DNA from: Welwitschia mirabilis
Taxonomy: Eukaryota; Gnetophyta; Gnetopsida; Welwitschiales
Assembly: GCA_051453625.1 (NCBI GenBank)
Contig: JBOZIK010000001.1
Coordinates: forward strand, 7,025,278-7,055,185
Length of the DNA stretch: 29,908 bases
Reading direction: 5' to 3'
The translations under genes were made by a program, and so were the position numbers. Shown in pieces: positions 1 to 9,510 of this stretch. Each line of letters opens with the position of its first letter. The stretch's first letter is position 1. The notes under the pieces were generated by a model that worked only from the letters and a program-made list of their open reading frames with translations, was not told the DNA's origin and ran no database searches.

Positions 1-239
1 TTAAGTCCAGCCCAAGTGTGGGTTGTGACATAACCTCCCAGTGGTAAATAATGTTTTTAATGTTATTAGTTTATAACATAATATTTTAAGTATAAGTTAA
101 TTATGTGATTTAGATTTTAATGTAATATTTTTAAAAGATAGCTGCATTTTTAAAGATTATGTTTTAATAAAATTTTATTTGTTGATCAATAAAGGCCAAT
201 GTATACATCACCTCACTTGGTAACATTACCAACAAAAGT
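1..239. other. AT-rich flank, nothing identified
   Basis: This stretch has no open frame of note and no recognisable protein similarity on either strand. A perfect 7-bp inverted repeat with a 2-base centre lies at 217-232, too small to assign a role. It may be the left part of the copia element that follows, but I cannot show that. Confidence 0.6.
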
Positions 240-1688
240 TTGAAGTGTTTTATTAACACTAGATGTAATCTAAAGAAATGGAAAAGGAAGATGAGGCATG
301 TAAACATAGATTTAATTCAAATCCTATCCATTAAATAACTTGTAAAAGGTATCCCTATGTTTAAAAGCTTTGATAACTTAGTTTGTAATGCTTGTTATAA
401 GGGAAAACTAATGTGGATAAGATTCAATAAGAAAACTTCTATTTCTAATTTTTATCCATTACATTTTTTTACATCTAGATATAGTCAGACTATTGTAAAC
501 TAAAAGTTTAGAAAAGAAAAGGTATTATCTAATTATAGTTAATGATTACTCTAGATTGACATTGGTAGTTATCCTTAGATACATAAGAACACTTCTATTT
601 CTACTATTCATCCATTACATTTTTTTACATCCAGATCTAGTCACATTATCATAAACTAAAAGTTTAAGAAAGAAAAGATATTATCTAATTGTAGTCAATG
701 ATTATTTTAGATTCACATGGGTATCTTTCCTTGGATATAAGGATGAAGCCTTTAATAATTTTATTAACTTATGTATTAGATTGTAAAATGAAAGAGGATA
801 TTACATTAAAGAATTTAGAATCAATAATAATGATGAGTTTAAGAATGCTCAATTCAAGGAATTTTATGAGCAACATGAGATTTACCATTAGTTCTCTACA
901 TTAAGAACACTATAGCAAAATAGAGTAGAAAAGTGGAAAAATAAACTACTAAAAAAAATGACAAGAATCATGATGCATGATTAAAAGGTAGCATACCACT
1001 TATAGGTAGAATTATTAATAATACATGTTATGTATTAAGCTAAATTTTGGTAAGATCATTTATAGAAAGAACTTTGTATGACTTGAATGTTCAAGAAGTT
1101 ATTTTCACATTTTTGGGTCAAAATGTTTCATTCTAAATAAAAAGAAATAATTAAGAAAATTTGATATCAAAGCTAATGAAGGTATATTTCTTTATTATTC
1201 TATAGTTAATAAAGATTATAGAGTGTTTAAAAAATGCTTTTTAAGTATATAAGAAATGATCAATATAACATTAGATAACATTGACTTGAAAAAATTTTCA
1301 TGTGTATAGGATGATGATGATGAAGAAGCTAAAAGGAAGAAACATCTATGAGAGTGATGCACTTTAGAGAAAGATACTGAATTAAACAAAGGAATAAAAA
1401 GACATGATGAAGAGAATGTGCTAAAATATCAAAAGAAAAGATGAATGGAAAAAATTCATTCTTCATGTGATATCATTGGGATCCATCTAATGGAGTGAAG
1501 ACTAGGAGAATAATAAAAGAACAATGCGAACATGTCATCTATATATCTATAGTAAAACATGATAACTTTACTAATGATAATGAAGATGAATATAGGATGA
1601 CTAAAATATAGAAGAAAGTTTCTATGTGACAAAATTTTGGGACTAAAAAATCCCAAAATAGATTAGTAAAGGTATGATCTTTTATGTT
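240..1688 (+). mobile_element. Ty1/copia retrotransposon pol remnant (GAG-pre-integrase, integrase, start of RT)
   Basis: Conceptual translation, allowing frameshifts and stops, follows a plant copia polyprotein in order. At 270-420 a GAG-pre-integrase segment reads like the usual LGHVN...LVKGLP...C-x2-C block (seen: RHVNIDLIQ, LVKGIPMF, CNACYKGK). At about 505-1010 comes the integrase core (seen: YYLIVVNDYFRFTWVSF, DEAFNNFINLC, RGYYIKEFRINNNDEF, FYEQHEIYH, then the QNGVVERKNR-type block and a hit to AR-TMMHDK-like sequence). At 1080-1310 a segment resembles the HVFGSKCF...KFDAKSDEGIFLGYS tail. At 1480-1680 a GVKTRR...EQCEHV segment and a short RLV-like segment mark the approach to RT, where the N run interrupts it. 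The family resemblance is to Sirevirus/Oryco-type copia. The integrase is dead: the second acidic residue reads N (RINNNDEF for R-D-GGEF) and the third, by alignment, K. There are many stops and at least two frameshifts. LTRs are not identified, and the left boundary is approximate. Confidence 0.85.
435..746 (+). repeat. 156-bp tandem duplication inside the copia integrase (2 copies)
   Basis: Positions 435-590 and 591-746 align end to end without gaps at roughly 84% identity by eye. The unit is 156 bases, 52 codons. Each copy carries the junction before the integrase core and its first strand (YYLIIVNDYSR in copy 1, YYLIVVNDYFR in copy 2). Both copies share the same TAA in the upstream frame and the same one-base frame change just before the YYL motif. 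Only copy 2 continues into the rest of the integrase. Confidence 0.8.
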
Positions 1689-2384
1689 NNNNNNNNNNNN
1701 NNNNNNNNNNNNNNNNNNNNNNNNNNNNNNNNNNNNNNNNNNNNNNNNNNNNNNNNNNNNNNNNNNNNNNNNNNNNNNNNNNNNNNNNNNNNNNNNNNNN
1801 NNNNNNNNNNNNNNNNNNNNNNNNNNNNNNNNNNNNNNNNNNNNNNNNNNNNNNNNNNNNNNNNNNNNNNNNNNNNNNNNNNNNNNNNNNNNNNNNNNNN
1901 NNNNNNNNNNNNNNNNNNNNNNNNNNNNNNNNNNNNNNNNNNNNNNNNNNNNNNNNNNNNNNNNNNNNNNNNNNNNNNNNNNNNNNNNNNNNNNNNNNNN
2001 NNNNNNNNNNNNNNNNNNNNNNNNNNNNNNNNNNNNNNNNNNNNNNNNNNNNNNNNNNNNNNNNNNNNNNNNNNNNNNNNNNNNNNNNNNNNNNNNNNNN
2101 NNNNNNNNNNNNNNNNNNNNNNNNNNNNNNNNNNNNNNNNNNNNNNNNNNNNNNNNNNNNNNNNNNNNNNNNNNNNNNNNNNNNNNNNNNNNNNNNNNNN
2201 NNNNNNNNNNNNNNNNNNNNNNNNNNNNNNNNNNNNNNNNNNNNNNNNNNNNNNNNNNNNNNNNNNNNNNNNNNNNNNNNNNNNNNNNNNNNNNNNNNNN
2301 NNNNNNNNNNNNNNNNNNNNNNNNNNNNNNNNNNNNNNNNNNNNNNNNNNNNNNNNNNNNNNNNNNNNNNNNNNNNNNNNNNNN
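1689..2384. other. Assembly gap (696 N)
   Basis: A run of N. Its length is not one of the round 100-N placeholders seen elsewhere, so it may be a sized gap. It would have to hold the rest of the copia RT/RNase H and 3' LTR if that element was complete. Apparent open frames crossing it are artefacts of N translation. Confidence 0.95.
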
Positions 2385-3314
2385 TAGTGTCTTATATTGC
2401 ATATGTTACTTTACCAGAGTTTTCATGTATTATTTTAGATTAATTTTAGATTTAGCATTATTGTGATTATTATTTTACTCATTTTTATGTAGACATATTC
2501 CATAGGACTAGATGTTTATGAATGTGATAGATGTATTTGAATGCCGTAGATGTCTAATAGTTAAATTTTCATTTCATCTAAATTCTTGCTCAAAATAATT
2601 ATTAGCTTGAAAATACATTTCTTTGCATATTTTATGAAAACTTTCAATGTGGACATCTTCAATTGAAATACACATCTACATAGTCCATAGACATTTCCTA
2701 GTTTGATAGACGACTACTATTAAAAATGCATAGATTTTTGCTAATTTAGTGTAGATTCCTTCTTAATCCATAGATGTCTATTAAACTTATGTTAGATGTT
2801 TATAGATGAAATAGACTTCTACACATAGTATAAATAAAAATAAATAAATATAGGGTTAAAAATCTCTATTTATATGAAACTTTTCTTCAAAATTATCATT
2901 TTTTATTTATATAAGCAAGACATATCTTTCCATAGCACTCTAAATATTAAATCAAAGATTGATAGCATATCTAACACCTCTCTCTAGATTGAGATATTTT
3001 TGTTTCTACATGCTATAGTTTTCACTTGAACTTTTTTAGCTTTTCCTTTTCCATAATATTACAACATAGATATAGACAAAATCACTAGAGGAAAGAGCAT
3101 AGATGGATTTAAAAAAGTAATAATAGAAAAAAAGGACAAGGGATTAATCCAAGAGAGCTACTATAAAAACTGACTCATAAACCCAATCACAAAGTAGATA
3201 TTCAAGATAGAAATTAGTCAATGTTATAGTTGAAAGAACCCTTAAATTCAAACCAAATAGATAAGCTCAAATTGGCAATTCTTTAAATATCTAGGATGGA
3301 AAAAATTAGTGAAT
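2385..3314. other. AT-rich non-coding stretch with a dense TAGATGT/AGACAT motif cluster
   Basis: No protein similarity is seen. From about 2490 to 2815 the words TAGATGT, AGATGTCTA, TAGACAT and GGACATC recur roughly ten times in both orientations, for example near 2510, 2529, 2547, 2652, 2687, 2771 and 2793. This resembles a decayed repeat built from a palindromic GACGTC-like core, possibly part of an LTR; that is inference. The part from 3060 may be the upstream gag region of the gypsy element that follows, but I could not read gag there. Confidence 0.5.
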
Positions 3315-3414
3315 NNNNNNNNNNNNNNNNNNNNNNNNNNNNNNNNNNNNNNNNNNNNNNNNNNNNNNNNNNNNNNNNNNNNNNNNNNNNNNNNNNNNNN
3401 NNNNNNNNNNNNNN
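3315..3414. other. Assembly gap (100 N placeholder)
   Basis: Exactly 100 N, the usual placeholder for a gap of unknown size. It falls inside or just upstream of the gag region of gypsy copy A. Confidence 0.95.
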
Positions 3415-4009
3415 AATAAAAACCTTTCACAAATAGATTTAGAAATTCAAACTTTCAATCTAATTTTCAACAAAATTAGAATGATCCACTCAGAGAATCC
3501 ATATGAGAAATGAGAAAGGTATAAGAAAAGACTACTAGTAACATTGAAAATTTAGTGAATGTACTCCAACAAATAATTCTTACCAATCAAAGATCACAAG
3601 GGTCTCTTACATCTCAATTTTACCCAATCCAAATGAAGTCAAGAAAGATTTGAAAGTGGTAATAAGAGTAGAATTGATACAACACCTCTTACCCATGAGG
3701 TTTTAACTTCCAAAAATAATGAATGAAATTAAGAAGATGATGTAGAAATTTTGGACTTATATAACTTTTCATCAACATCACATGCTAAAACCTCCATTAA
3801 AAATTTTTCATAAGAAAATAAAGGGAAGAAACCATCTACTTCTTAACTTGATTAATTAAATACAAATTCTACCTTTGATGAACATTTGAAAACCTTAATA
3901 TAAGAGGTAAACATCAACTTGTCTTTTTGGAAACTCTTACAAGAAAAACCCTAAATATTCTAATTTGTGAAAGGACCTAGTAAGAATAAAATAAAAACAT
4001 ACCATTCCT

Positions 4010-4500
4010 AACAAAGTTTTTCTTGTTTAATCTATTTCCAACATAGTCATGAAAAAGTGTTCTAAATTAAAAAACTCTATAGTTGCAACTGTGAGTATCA
4101 CCTTAGAAGAAAATAAAAAAATTCGAAAAGCTTTAATTGACATAGGAGCTAGTGTGAACATGATGCCTTTTTACATATGTAAGATATTTGGCTTGAAAAA
4201 TAGAATAGAACCTACATGAATTATTTTGGAATTGGCTGACACCTTAATCAAGAAATCCATTAGGGATTATCAAAGACCTCGTCATCTAAATTGAGGAATT
4301 CTTTTACCTTATAGATGTTGTCATCATTGAGGTAGAACATGATGGAGGTTATCCACTCCTCTTAGGAAGAGCCTTTTATGCAACTATCCATTGTATCATT
4401 GATACATGAACTGAGATGATAAGATGTCATTTTGGTAATAAAAGATTTATCATTTGAGTATTTGATGCTACTGAAAAGGACATAGGAGATGAGTTTAACT
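4010..4500 (+). pseudogene. Retroviral-type aspartic protease remnant (gypsy copy A)
   Basis: This domain would cleave the Gag-Pol polyprotein in virus-like particles. The catalytic motif D-[LIT]-G-A-S is preserved as DIGAS at 4139-4153, followed by VNMMPFYICKIFGLKN. Downstream, frames shift through an ELADTLIKKSIR segment to LLLGR-AF-ATIHCIIDT near 4360-4400, the usual ILGRPFLAT block. It is broken by stops (for example TGA after EPT near 4220) and frameshifts. The catalytic Asp survives, but the reading frame does not. Confidence 0.8.
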
Positions 4501-4899
4501 TAGAAAAACAATTGTAAAAAACCTTGTTTTTACAACATCAACCAATTAAGAAGATGTTAGTCATGCTACATAACCCAAATTTATATGACGATCCAATTGA
4601 AATACACTATCTTGAATCTGAGGATGAAGAATATATCAACTAGGGAGAAGCTCAACATATTTACTCAATAGAAAATATTTTTGCAAAGTATCATCTCATG
4701 TCTATCGTTCCCATGATAGATGAGACGATAATTGAAAATCTAAACTTAGAATTAAAGAAATTACCCCAAAGTTTAAAATATATTTTTCTAACTAATAATT
4801 AGACAAACCCCTTGATAATAAGTGATCTTACTACTCCTCAAAAATAATCAAACTTGATCTTACTCTTAACCTCTAAAGGAGAATCCTTTTCTTAGATCC

Positions 4900-5560
4900 A
4901 TAAATACTTAGTTACCATTCCTCTTGTAATAATTCAATACAAGATTTACCTTGAAAATAATGCTAAATCTATTAGATAACCCTAAAGAAGGATCAACCCA
5001 GCCCTTAAGGAAATAGTTAAAGATGAAGTCATTAAACTTATAAATATTGGGATCATATATGTTATATCTAATAGTAAATGAGTTAGCCCTTTGATAGTAG
5101 TTTCAAATGGAGGGGGGACAGAGAATGTGAATTGATTTTAGGAAACTTAATGATGTTACTAAAAAGAATCATTTCCCTTTACCCTTTCTTAATCAAGTAC
5201 TTCATAGAATCTAAGGTTATATCTATTACTATTTTCTTGATGGGTATAGTGGTTATAATCAAATTTTTGCATAGCAAGTAATAACTAATACAAAACATTA
5301 TTTAACTCATTCTTTGGAACATTTTCTTTTAGATGAATGTTCTTTAGACTATGTAATCTCCCTAAAACCTTTTAATAAGCTATGATGGGGATATTTTTCT
5401 AACATAATTGATGACTCTATTTAAATATTTGTGAATGAATTATTCATCTTTGATAAAACTTTTGAACAAACCATAGAAAGATTAGAGAAATTTTTCGATC
5501 AATGTATAGAAAGTGGCTTACATTTGAGTTAGGAAAAGAGTTTTCTCCTTATCAATCATG
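4900..5560 (+). pseudogene. Reverse transcriptase remnant (gypsy copy A), catalytic DD replaced
   Basis: The N-terminal RT segment reads IYLENNAKSIR, INPALKEIVKDEVIKLINIG, IIYVISNSK-VSP, then FRKLNDVTKKNHFPLPFLNQ at about 5155-5215. Motif A is intact as FLDGYSGYNQI at 5233-5265, keeping its catalytic Asp. The motif C box (normally F-x-DD-F) reads IFVNELFIF, so the two catalytic aspartates at 5434-5439 are N and E. A TAG at 5530-5532 stands where copy B has TGG. The sequence between VSP and FRKLND is short, without the long insert found in many Athila RTs. Enzyme activity is not possible in this state. Confidence 0.85.
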
Positions 5561-5583
5561 GAATTACTTTAGGATGTCACATA

Positions 5584-6217
5584 TTGAAGGAAGGGATTAG
5601 GATGGATCCTACCAAAATTGATATCCTTAAAAACCTTAGCCCTCTAACTAATGTCAAACAAGTTAGACTGTTGCTTACTCATGCTAGCTTTTATCATTGT
5701 TTTATTCATGATTATACCAAAATTTGTAAACCACTTTACTCCTTAATTAAAAAAGATGCTAAATTCAATTGGAATGATTCATGTCAACTTGCATTTGAAA
5801 CTCTTAAGAAAAACATATCTTTTAAACCTATTATCACAGGTCTTAATTGGAATAAGTATTTTAAACTTATGTGTGATGCAAGTAATATTATTGTGGGTTG
5901 AGTTCTTGGTTAAAAATACAAAAATGATTTTAAAGTTATATCCTATCTTAGTAAAACTTTGTCCTAAGTCTACTCCAACTACAACACTACCAAGAGAAAA
6001 ATGCTTACCATTATCCTTTGTTTTGATCATCTTCGACATTATCTTCTTGGTTTTTTACATTAATGTTTACACTAATCATGTAACTATCTGCTATCTTATG
6101 ACTAAAAAATATTTTAATACTAGACTTATTAGGTGGATCCTTCTCATGCAAGAATTCAATCTCACCATTATTAATAAAGTTGGAAAACATAATAGTGTTG
6201 ATGATCATCTATCTTGA
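5584..6217 (+). pseudogene. RT connection and RNase H remnant (gypsy copy A)
   Basis: An open stretch of about 105 codons at 5584-5901 covers the end of RT and the RNase H start (GIRMDPTKIDILKNLSP, NVKQVRLLL-THASFYHCFI, CQLAFETLKKNISFKPII, LMCDASNIIVG). The RNase H Asp of the CDAS motif is kept at 5872-5883. The domain continues in shifted frames through a YLSKTLS-like strand, FDHLRHYLLG, and RLIRWILLMQEFNLTII to a NSVDDHLS end at about 6215. A TGA at 5899-5901 and a TAA at 5911-5913 interrupt it. The TAA matches a CAA in copy B (7419-7421). The stretch ends where an integrase spacer begins. Confidence 0.85.
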
Positions 6218-6555
6218 CTTTCTTGTTTCCATAATGAACTTCCCATAAATGATTCTTTTCCTGATGAATAAGTCTTTATGATTGAGCAACTTTATACCAT
6301 CTCATCTACTCATCCTGCTCCTTTGTATGCTGATATCATGAACTACCTTATTACTCTGAGAACACCTCAGCATTGAAATGATAACTAATGCAAATATTTT
6401 TCCATAGGATCAGAGATCATAAGTGGAATGAACCTTAGCTTTATAGAAGATGCAAAAACCAAATCATGTGTAAGTAAGTGCCTGAGTGGGAAAGCCTAGA
6501 AATTGTAAAACTTTATCATAGTGGAGTATGTGGGGGACATTTTAGTGGCCAAAAG

Positions 6556-6655
6556 NNNNNNNNNNNNNNNNNNNNNNNNNNNNNNNNNNNNNNNNNNNNN
6601 NNNNNNNNNNNNNNNNNNNNNNNNNNNNNNNNNNNNNNNNNNNNNNNNNNNNNNN
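6556..6655. other. Assembly gap (100 N placeholder) at the junction of two gypsy copies
   Basis: Exactly 100 N. The left flank is in the integrase zinc finger of copy A and the right flank is in the RT of copy B, so this gap hides either a real tandem junction or a scaffolding error. Confidence 0.95.
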
Positions 6656-7030
6656 TTTTAGAAAACTTAATGACATCACTAAAAAGGATCATTGTCCTTC
6701 ATCCTTTCTTAATCAAGTACTTGAGAGAAATCCAAGGTCATGCCTACTATTGTTTTTTTGATAGTAGACTGGATATAATCAAGTTTGTATAGTAAGTAAA
6801 GACCAAGAAAAAACAACCTTTTACATCATCCTTTAGAATCTTTTCCTTTAGACTTATGTCTTTTAGACTTTTCAATGACCCTGAAAACTTTCAATGAGTA
6901 ATGATGGGGATATTTTCTAATATGATAAAGGATTCTATTGGATGAATTTTATATCTTTGGTAAAACATTTAAACAAATCATAGAAAGATAAGATAAAGTC
7001 TTGGACTGATGTATAGAAAGTGGCCTACAT

Positions 7031-7730
7031 TTGAGTTGGGAAAAGAGTTTTCTTCTTGTTAATCATGGAATTATTTTAGGTTACTATATTTCAATGGAAG
7101 GAATTAAGATGGACCCTACAAAAGCTGATATCATTAAAAACCTTAGCCCTTTAACCAATGTTAAACAAGTGAGATTATTTCTTGATCATGTTGGTTTTCA
7201 TTATCTTTTTATTCATGCTTATGCTAAAATATGTAAAGCTCTTCACTCATTACTTTAAAAAGATGCTAAATTTGATTACAATAATTCATGTCAACTTGCA
7301 TTTACTACATTTAAATAAAAACATTTCTTTTGAACCAATTCTCATGGGTCCTGATTGGACTAAAGATTTTGAACTTACGTGTGATGTAAGAAACATTATT
7401 ATGGATGGGATTTTTGGCCAAAAAATCAAAATGATTTTAAAGTTATATCCTATCCTAGTAAAACTTTATTCAAAATCAAATCCAACTATATTACTACTAA
7501 GAGAGAAATGCTTGCCATCATCTTTTACCTTGATCATCTTTAACATTACCTTCTTGGTTTTCACATTAATAGTTACACAAATCATGTAGTAATTCACTAT
7601 CTTATGATGAAGAAAGATTCTAGTACCAGACTTATTAGGTGGATCCTTTTCATGTAAGAATTTAAATTTACCATCATTGATAAAGCTAGAAAAGATAATA
7701 GTATTACCATTCATCTATCTCAACTTTCTT
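7031..7730 (+). pseudogene. RT connection and RNase H remnant (gypsy copy B)
   Basis: The open stretch 7031-7258 reads LSWEKSFLLVNHGIILGYYI, GIKMDPTKADIIKNLSPLTN, VRLFLDHVGFHYLFIHAYAK, equivalent to 5524-5750 in copy A. RNase H follows in other frames: PDWTKDFELTCDVRNIIMDG keeps the Asp of the CDAS motif but changes A-S to V-R, then a FGQK end, a YLSKTL-like strand and RLIRWILF near 7630. Where copy A has stops at 5530 (TAG) and 5911 (TAA), copy B still reads TGG and CAA, which gives the direction of those changes. Confidence 0.85.
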
Positions 7731-7929
7731 ATTCTCATGATGAACTTCTCATCAATTACTCTTTTCTAGATGAACAACTTTTATAATTAAGTAATTTTAT
7801 GCCATCTTCTCTACTCATCTTTCTTAACTTAGTATGATAATATCATGACCTACCTTATTACTATGAAAACACCTCAACATTGGACCCATAACCAATGTAA
7901 ATCTTTTCTCCATAGGATCAATTATTATG

Positions 7930-9030
7930 AGTGAAATGAACCCCATATTTATAGAAGATGTAAAGACCAAATCATGCGTACGTGTGTGCCTAAGTGGGAA
8001 AGCCTGAAAATCCTAAAACTTTATCATGGTTAAGTATGTAGGGGACACTTTAGTAGCTAAATTACTATCATAAAATTCTTCACTCTAGTTTTTATTGGCC
8101 TACCCTTTTTGAGGATTTATTTAACTTTGCTAGAAGGTGTGATGTGTGTCAACATTATGGTAGCCTAACTTGTCCTCAAAAAATGCCCCTCGAACCTATA
8201 CTTGAATGTGAACCTTTTGATTTTTTGGGGAATTAACTTTATAGGCCTGATTAAACCACCTTATCATGATAAACATTATATCTAGTAGCATTGATTATGT
8301 TCCTAGGTGGGTAGAAGTTATTTCTACTATTAAAAATGATGCTTAAACCATTTGCAATTTTGTTTAAACTTATATCTTTCAACATTTTGGTTTTCCATGA
8401 ATTATCATTAGTAATCAGGAAACTCATTTCATTAATTACCTTTTTTAAAAACTCCTTTTATTCATTGGTATTGAGCATAGAATTGCATGTGTTTATCATC
8501 CTCAAACTAATGGCCAAGCCAAAAATGCAAATAGAGAAATTAAAAAGATGCTTCAAAAATTAGTCTATGTAAATAGAAAAATATGGTCCTCTAAATGTAT
8601 GATGTTCTTTGGGCTTACCATACTACTTGATGTAACTCTTTAGGTTTTCACCATATGAACATATGTACAGAAAATTTTATGGCTTGTCAGTTGATGTTTA
8701 CTATAACTCCTATTGATCCACCCATTAACTTAATGTTATAAACTTAAATGAAAATCTTAGAAATTAATTAGCCTAACTTGACCATTTAGATGAAAAACAT
8801 ACTCATGTCTTACATCATCAACTCTTTTATAAAGCCCAAGCCAAGTTTAGATATGACAAAAAAATTATTCATGAGTAATTTAAACTTGGTCAACTTGTTC
8901 TTCTATATAACACTAGAGTACACCTTTTACAAAACAAGTTAACTTCTAAATGGTTAGATACTTATCTTATAGAAAAAGTACATTCAAATGGTTTAGTTAA
9001 AATCTCTAATCCAAATATTAGATAAATTCA
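7930..9030 (+). pseudogene. Integrase remnant with all three DDE residues replaced (gypsy copy B)
   Basis: The zinc finger is recognisable: a VCGGHF-like block near 8030-8060, then ARRCDVCQHYG with C-x2-C at 8138-8149. The core starts at PLEPILECEPFDFWGINFIG. Its first Asp (normally G-I-D-F) is N at 8235-8237, its second (normally I-S-D-Q-G) is N at 8413-8415 followed by E for G, and its Glu (normally G-Q-A-E) is K at 8521-8523. The core ends near AYHTT at 8620. The C-terminal domain can be followed to LGQLVLLYNTRVHLLQNKL at about 8890-8940 and KWLDTYLIEKVHSNGLVKIS at 8950-9010. Stops such as the pair TAG TAG at about 8284-8289 break it. Confidence 0.85.
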
Positions 9031-9470
9031 AAAGTTAATGAATAAAGGTTAATAATTTTTGAGTCATCTACTAATGAAACCTTGATCATGATATAAGCAC
9101 TTATCTTGAAAGCCCCTCTCAATGAGGATAATATTCCTCTTGTCATTATCTAAATTTCTTCTTAACTAATTCCTTCAGTTAACATCATGTTATTACTTAA
9201 ATATCTTAAATTTGACTTATGTATTTACTTTATGAATTTTCCATGATTAGTAATATTTTATTTGAATGTTTTAAATTATAAAATTGGCTTCATATAATCT
9301 TAAGATATTCATATATCTATGAACTTTATTTTGAAGGAAGATGCCTTGGTTCTTCTGTTCTCTTTCAAGGGTGTAAGTAATTAGTTATTTTTACATGTTC
9401 TTCTAGTTATTCATCTCTTTTCTTTACTTTTATCCTTATGAGTACTCAATCATGTGGGACATTACTAACA

Positions 9471-9510
9471 AAGAAAAAAGAAAGAAAGAAAGAAAGAAAA
9501 GAAATAAATA
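9471..9510. repeat. (GAAA)n microsatellite
   Basis: An imperfect purine tract of GAAA units, seven or so in a row, at 9471-9510. Such A/G-rich tracts are common just after pol in OTA elements, where it may be an internal polypurine run. Confidence 0.85.

Larger units (their letters stand above)
3415..6555 (+). mobile_element. Ty3/gypsy (OTA clade) retrotransposon copy A: gag end, protease, RT, RNase H, integrase zinc finger
   Basis: A degenerate internal region, readable in order across stops and frameshifts. The gag tail at about 3430-3990 contains segments like EMRKV, a QGSL-type linker and an acidic stretch EDDVEILDLYNFSS. The protease follows, then RT, RNase H, and the first half of the integrase zinc finger at 6390-6555 (VPEWESLEIVKLYHSGVCGG, with H at 6517 and 6538). 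The order PR-RT-RH-IN is diagnostic of Ty3/gypsy. The RT wording (RRINPALKEIVKDEVIKL, FRKLND, FLDGYSGYNQ) and the spacer before the integrase match plant OTA (Athila/Tat) elements better than chromoviruses. No LTR is visible on its left, and the integrase is cut by a 100-N gap. A second, diverged copy of the same region follows in the same orientation. Confidence 0.85.
6656..9050 (+). mobile_element. Ty3/gypsy (OTA clade) retrotransposon copy B: RT, RNase H, integrase
   Basis: The first bases after the gap read FRKLND / LENLMTSLKR frames equivalent to 5155 in copy A, so copy B begins inside RT. It runs through RT (about 6656-7060), connection and RNase H (7031-7730), a spacer, and a full integrase region (about 7930-9030). 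Compared with copy A it is diverged at many sites, so it is not a duplicated contig of the same locus. The motif C part of RT is damaged by a deletion near 6930-6950 that removes the sequence around the catalytic box. It carries many stops and frameshifts. The tail after pol leads to a probable LTR at 11.0-12.1 kb. Confidence 0.85.

Noticed and set aside
217-232. TTGGTAACATTACCAA palindrome as an operator or terminator
   Set aside because: A single 7-bp inverted repeat in plant repeat DNA has no supporting context.
698-904. 68-codon + frame at 698-904
   Set aside because: It is one base out of the frame that reads as copia integrase (DEAFNNFINLC...), so it is a shadow.
1158-1175. TGATATCAAAGC near 1160 as a copia primer-binding site
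   Set aside because: It falls within the copia integrase tail, where the protein (KFDAKSDEG-like) explains it.
1539-2466. Open frames of 237-287 codons across 1674-2466 on both strands
   Set aside because: They consist almost entirely of the N run (1689-2384); no real codons support them.
5779-6208. Minus-strand frames of 65-86 codons at 5779-6208 and at 7466-7714
   Set aside because: They are antisense to the well-supported RNase H regions of gypsy copies A and B and resemble each other only because those regions do.
8336-8563. 75-codon + frame at 8336-8563 as an independent hydrophobic protein
   Set aside because: It overlaps the gypsy integrase core, whose motifs (FQHFGFP, ISNQ, YHPQTNGQA-like) lie in adjacent frames; the frame is mostly a shadow.
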